Shown here: piece by piece, positions 61,948 through 64,000 of the stretch
Numbering within the stretch: position 1 is the stretch's first letter
Layout of the letters: every line of letters begins with the position of its first letter
The notes under the pieces: generated by a model
Told to the model about the DNA's origin: nothing
Seen by the model: only the letters and a program-made list of their open reading frames with translations
The model's database searches: none
Program-made: the position numbers and the translations under genes
Assembly (NCBI GenBank): GCA_021783995.1
Contig: JAJXTH010000004.1
Location: 62,001-126,000, forward strand
Direction of reading: 5' to 3'
Length of the DNA stretch: 64,000 bases
Origin: Pseudomonadota bacterium
Lineage (GTDB): Bacteria; Pseudomonadota; Gammaproteobacteria; Burkholderiales; Gallionellaceae

Positions 61948-62004
61948 TGCACCATTCTGGTGTATTTTCCATCGATTTTTGAATCTGCGCACCATTGTGG
62001 TTCA
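61948..62004 (+). promoter_or_regulatory. Two NtrC-like binding sites upstream of the ammonium transporter gene
   Basis: TGCACC-ATTCT-GGTGTA (61948-61964) and CGCACC-ATTGT-GGTTCA (61988-62004) versus textbook TGCACC-N5-GGTGCA; centres 40 bp apart. Confidence 0.65.
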
Positions 62005-62043
62005 TCGGTGCGTACCTTGAAACCGCAATGATGGAAAGCCAGC

Positions 62044-63246
62044 ATGGAAAATCTCAAGATCAACAACGATACGCTATTCATACTGCTCGGCGCGATCATG
62101 GTGCTGGCGATGCATGCAGGGTTCGCATTCCTTGAGCTCGGGACGGTGCGCAAGAAAAATCAGGTCAATGCGCTGGTCAAGATACTGACCGATTTTGCCG
62201 TTTCCACGCTGGCCTATTTCTTCATCGGTTACGCGATCGCCTACGGCGTAAATTTCCTGAATGGTGCGGACGCGCTGGCGCAGAAAAGCGGTTACGAACT
62301 GGTCAAGTTCTTTTTCCTGCTGACCTTTGCCGCGGCCATTCCGGCGATCGTTTCTGGCGGGATAGCTGAGCGTGCAAAATTTAATCCGCAGATGGCTGCA
62401 ACTTTCATGCTGGTCGGTTTTGTTTATCCGTTCTTCGAAGGCATCGCATGGAATCATCGCTTCGGCATACAGGATTGGCTGCACTCCGCATTCGGTGCGG
62501 AGTTCCATGACTTCGCGGGCTCCGTAGTGGTGCATGCGGTTGGCGGCTGGATAGGTCTTGCAGCCGTGCTGCTTCTGGGCGCGCGCCGCGGGCGCTACAA
62601 CAAGGATGGGCAGATTGCAGCGCACCCGCCATCGAGCATTCCATTTCTGGCGCTGGGCGCATGGATACTCACGGTGGGCTGGTTCGGCTTCAATGTGATG
62701 TCGGCTCAGACGATCAACAACATCAGCGGTCTGGTTGCGGTGAATTCCCTGATGGCAATGGTGGGCGGCACGCTTGCCGCTCTTTGGATGGGAAAGAATG
62801 ATCCAGGATTCGTCCACAACGGCCCGCTTGCAGGGCTCGTCGCGGTGTGTGCGGGATCGGATCTGATGCATCCCGTAGGCGCCCTGGTAGTCGGCATCGT
62901 GGCGGGCGGCCTTTTCGTGGTGATGTTCACCTGGACTCAGAACCGCTGGAAAATCGACGATGTGCTGGGTGTATGGCCGTTACACGGACTGTGCGGCGCA
63001 TGGGGCGGTATTGCCGCGGGCATTTTCGGGCTCAAATCCCTGGGCGGCGTGGGCGGCGTGAGTTTCATGTCGCAGTTCATCGGAACTCTGATGGGAATTG
63101 CGATCGCTTTTATCGGCGGCTATCTGGTCTATGGAATGATCAAAAAAACCGTGGGAATCCGCCTCTCTCCCGAAGAAGAGTTTAACGGGGCAGATCTCAG
63201 CATACACAAGATCAGCGCAACTCCAGAACGAGAATCCGGCTGGTAG
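62044..63246 (+). CDS. Amt family ammonium transporter
   Basis: HAGFAFLELGTVRKKNQVNALVKILTDFAVSTLAYFFIGY, DFAGSVVVHAVGGWIGLAAVLLLGAR, WPLHGLCGAWGGIAAGIFG. Confidence 0.95.
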   Translation: MENLKINNDTLFILLGAIMVLAMHAGFAFLELGTVRKKNQVNALVKILTDFAVSTLAYFFIGYAIAYGVNFLNGADALAQKSGYELVKFFFLLTFAAAIPAIVSGGIAERAKFNPQMAATFMLVGFVYPFFEGIAWNHRFGIQDWLHSAFGAEFHDFAGSVVVHAVGGWIGLAAVLLLGARRGRYNKDGQIAAHPPSSIPFLALGAWILTVGWFGFNVMSAQTINNISGLVAVNSLMAMVGGTLAALWMGKNDPGFVHNGPLAGLVAVCAGSDLMHPVGALVVGIVAGGLFVVMFTWTQNRWKIDDVLGVWPLHGLCGAWGGIAAGIFGLKSLGGVGGVSFMSQFIGTLMGIAIAFIGGYLVYGMIKKTVGIRLSPEEEFNGADLSIHKISATPERESGW

Positions 63247-63274
63247 CTGTGATGTCAAGGAATAAAGTCTGTCG

Positions 63275-63302
63275 AAAGCACGAAGCACAAAGCGAAAAGA
63301 AT
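63275..63302. repeat. Degenerate heptamer repeat (4 units) downstream of amt
   Basis: AAAGCAC GAAGCAC AAAGCGA AAAGAAT. Confidence 0.55.
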
Positions 63303-63337
63303 TCGTACCACCAGTCAGGTGTAGTAGTCGCGATATC

Positions 63338-63512
63338 ATCTGACAGTTACCCGGTTTGATCGAAGTAACTGTCAGTTCAGATTCAGTTATTCAATGTGGT
63401 GATATTATCGTGCCACGCCTCATTTTCGTTAATTAAAGTTTGCATCGGTGTCCGACCACAGCACATCTTGCCTTGCTGCTCAGCCAGCATAAAGCCCTCG
63501 GGTTGGCTTAAA
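63338..63512 (-). mobile_element. Remnant of an IS481-type insertion sequence (transposase C-terminus plus palindromic end)
   Basis: Minus frame ending at 63383: SQPEGFMLAEQQGKMCCGRTPMQTLINENEAWHDNITTLNN-stop; CTGACAGTTAC (63340-63350) / GTAACTGTCAG (63365-63375) perfect 11-bp inverted repeat next to it. Confidence 0.5.
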
Positions 63513-63545
63513 ATGGAAGGCCCCCTTGAATGAAAACCATCTTCC

Positions 63546-64000
63546 ATGAATAGAACTTTATCCCGTCATCTTGGCGCAATTTGGATGCTGGTGGCAGGCC
63601 TGTGCTTTTCCCTGATGGGTGCCTGCGTCAAGCAAGGAGCCGCAGATTTTGGGCCCACGGAACTGGTTTTCTGGCGCTCGCTCTTCGGTTTGCTCCTGTT
63701 ACTTGGTATGGGTGCGCGCCAATTCCATGCATTTACGACGCCACACTGGCGTCTTCATCTGGGGCGCAGTTTATCGGGTCTGATTTCCCTGTGGCTGTAT
63801 TTTTTTGCCTTGGCTCATCTGCCATTGGCCATCGCCGTAACTCTCAATTACACTTCACCTCTGTTTCTTGCGCTAATTCTTTATGTCAAGGGACAAACCG
63901 TAGCTCAATCACGCCTGCTGCTGTTTCTTGGAATGGGTTTTATGGGAGTGGTCATGCTTCTCCACCCCCATCTCCAGCCTGATCAGTGGGTTTATGCCGG
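63546..64000 (+). CDS. EamA/DMT superfamily permease (3' end outside window)
   Basis: MNRTLSRHLGAIWMLVAGLCFSLMGACVKQGAADFGPTELVFWRSLFGLLLLLGMGARQFHAFTTPHWRLHLGRSLSGLISLWLYFFALAHLPLAIAVTLNYTSPLFLALIL; open to the window end. Confidence 0.88.
   Translation, partial: MNRTLSRHLGAIWMLVAGLCFSLMGACVKQGAADFGPTELVFWRSLFGLLLLLGMGARQFHAFTTPHWRLHLGRSLSGLISLWLYFFALAHLPLAIAVTLNYTSPLFLALILYVKGQTVAQSRLLLFLGMGFMGVVMLLHPHLQPDQWVYA

Overview
This window is almost entirely gene-dense betaproteobacterial core genome; protein content suggests a Gallionella/Sideroxydans-like autotroph (inference from family resemblance only). Recognisable modules: partial D-Ala-D-Ala carboxypeptidase; HDOD protein; RegA/RegB-type redox two-component system; glycolate oxidase glcDEF plus a serine/alanine-glyoxylate aminotransferase; trxC, nadC, clpB, RlmN-family enzyme; MATE pump and 7TM GGDEF protein; xseB-ispA-dxs-folE2; purM/purN; a complete molybdopterin cluster (moaA-moaC-moaD-moaE-mobB-mobA-moeA-mog, minus strand); tpiA-secG-tRNA-Leu(GAG)-nuoABCDEFGHIJKLMN-NUDIX; an Amt transporter and a partial DMT permease. 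I see no CRISPR array, prophage, or obvious defence system. The most unusual signals are non-coding: (1) a 110-bp insertion between nuoC and nuoD carrying a decayed direct copy of the nuoD 5' end plus an inverted 12-mer that can pair with either copy, and encoding a 40-codon ORF overlapping the nuoD start; (2) at least five loci with degenerate tandem repeats sharing a strict 7-bp period, one inside the nuoL coding sequence and two in inverted arrangement; (3) a REP-like palindrome inside an RlmN-family gene; (4) paired NtrC-like sites upstream of amt; (5) remnants of an IS481-type transposase and of a truncated sensor gene. Everything was read by eye with no database or folding software; gene starts were adjusted where a ribosome-binding site or family-typical N-terminus favoured an internal start.
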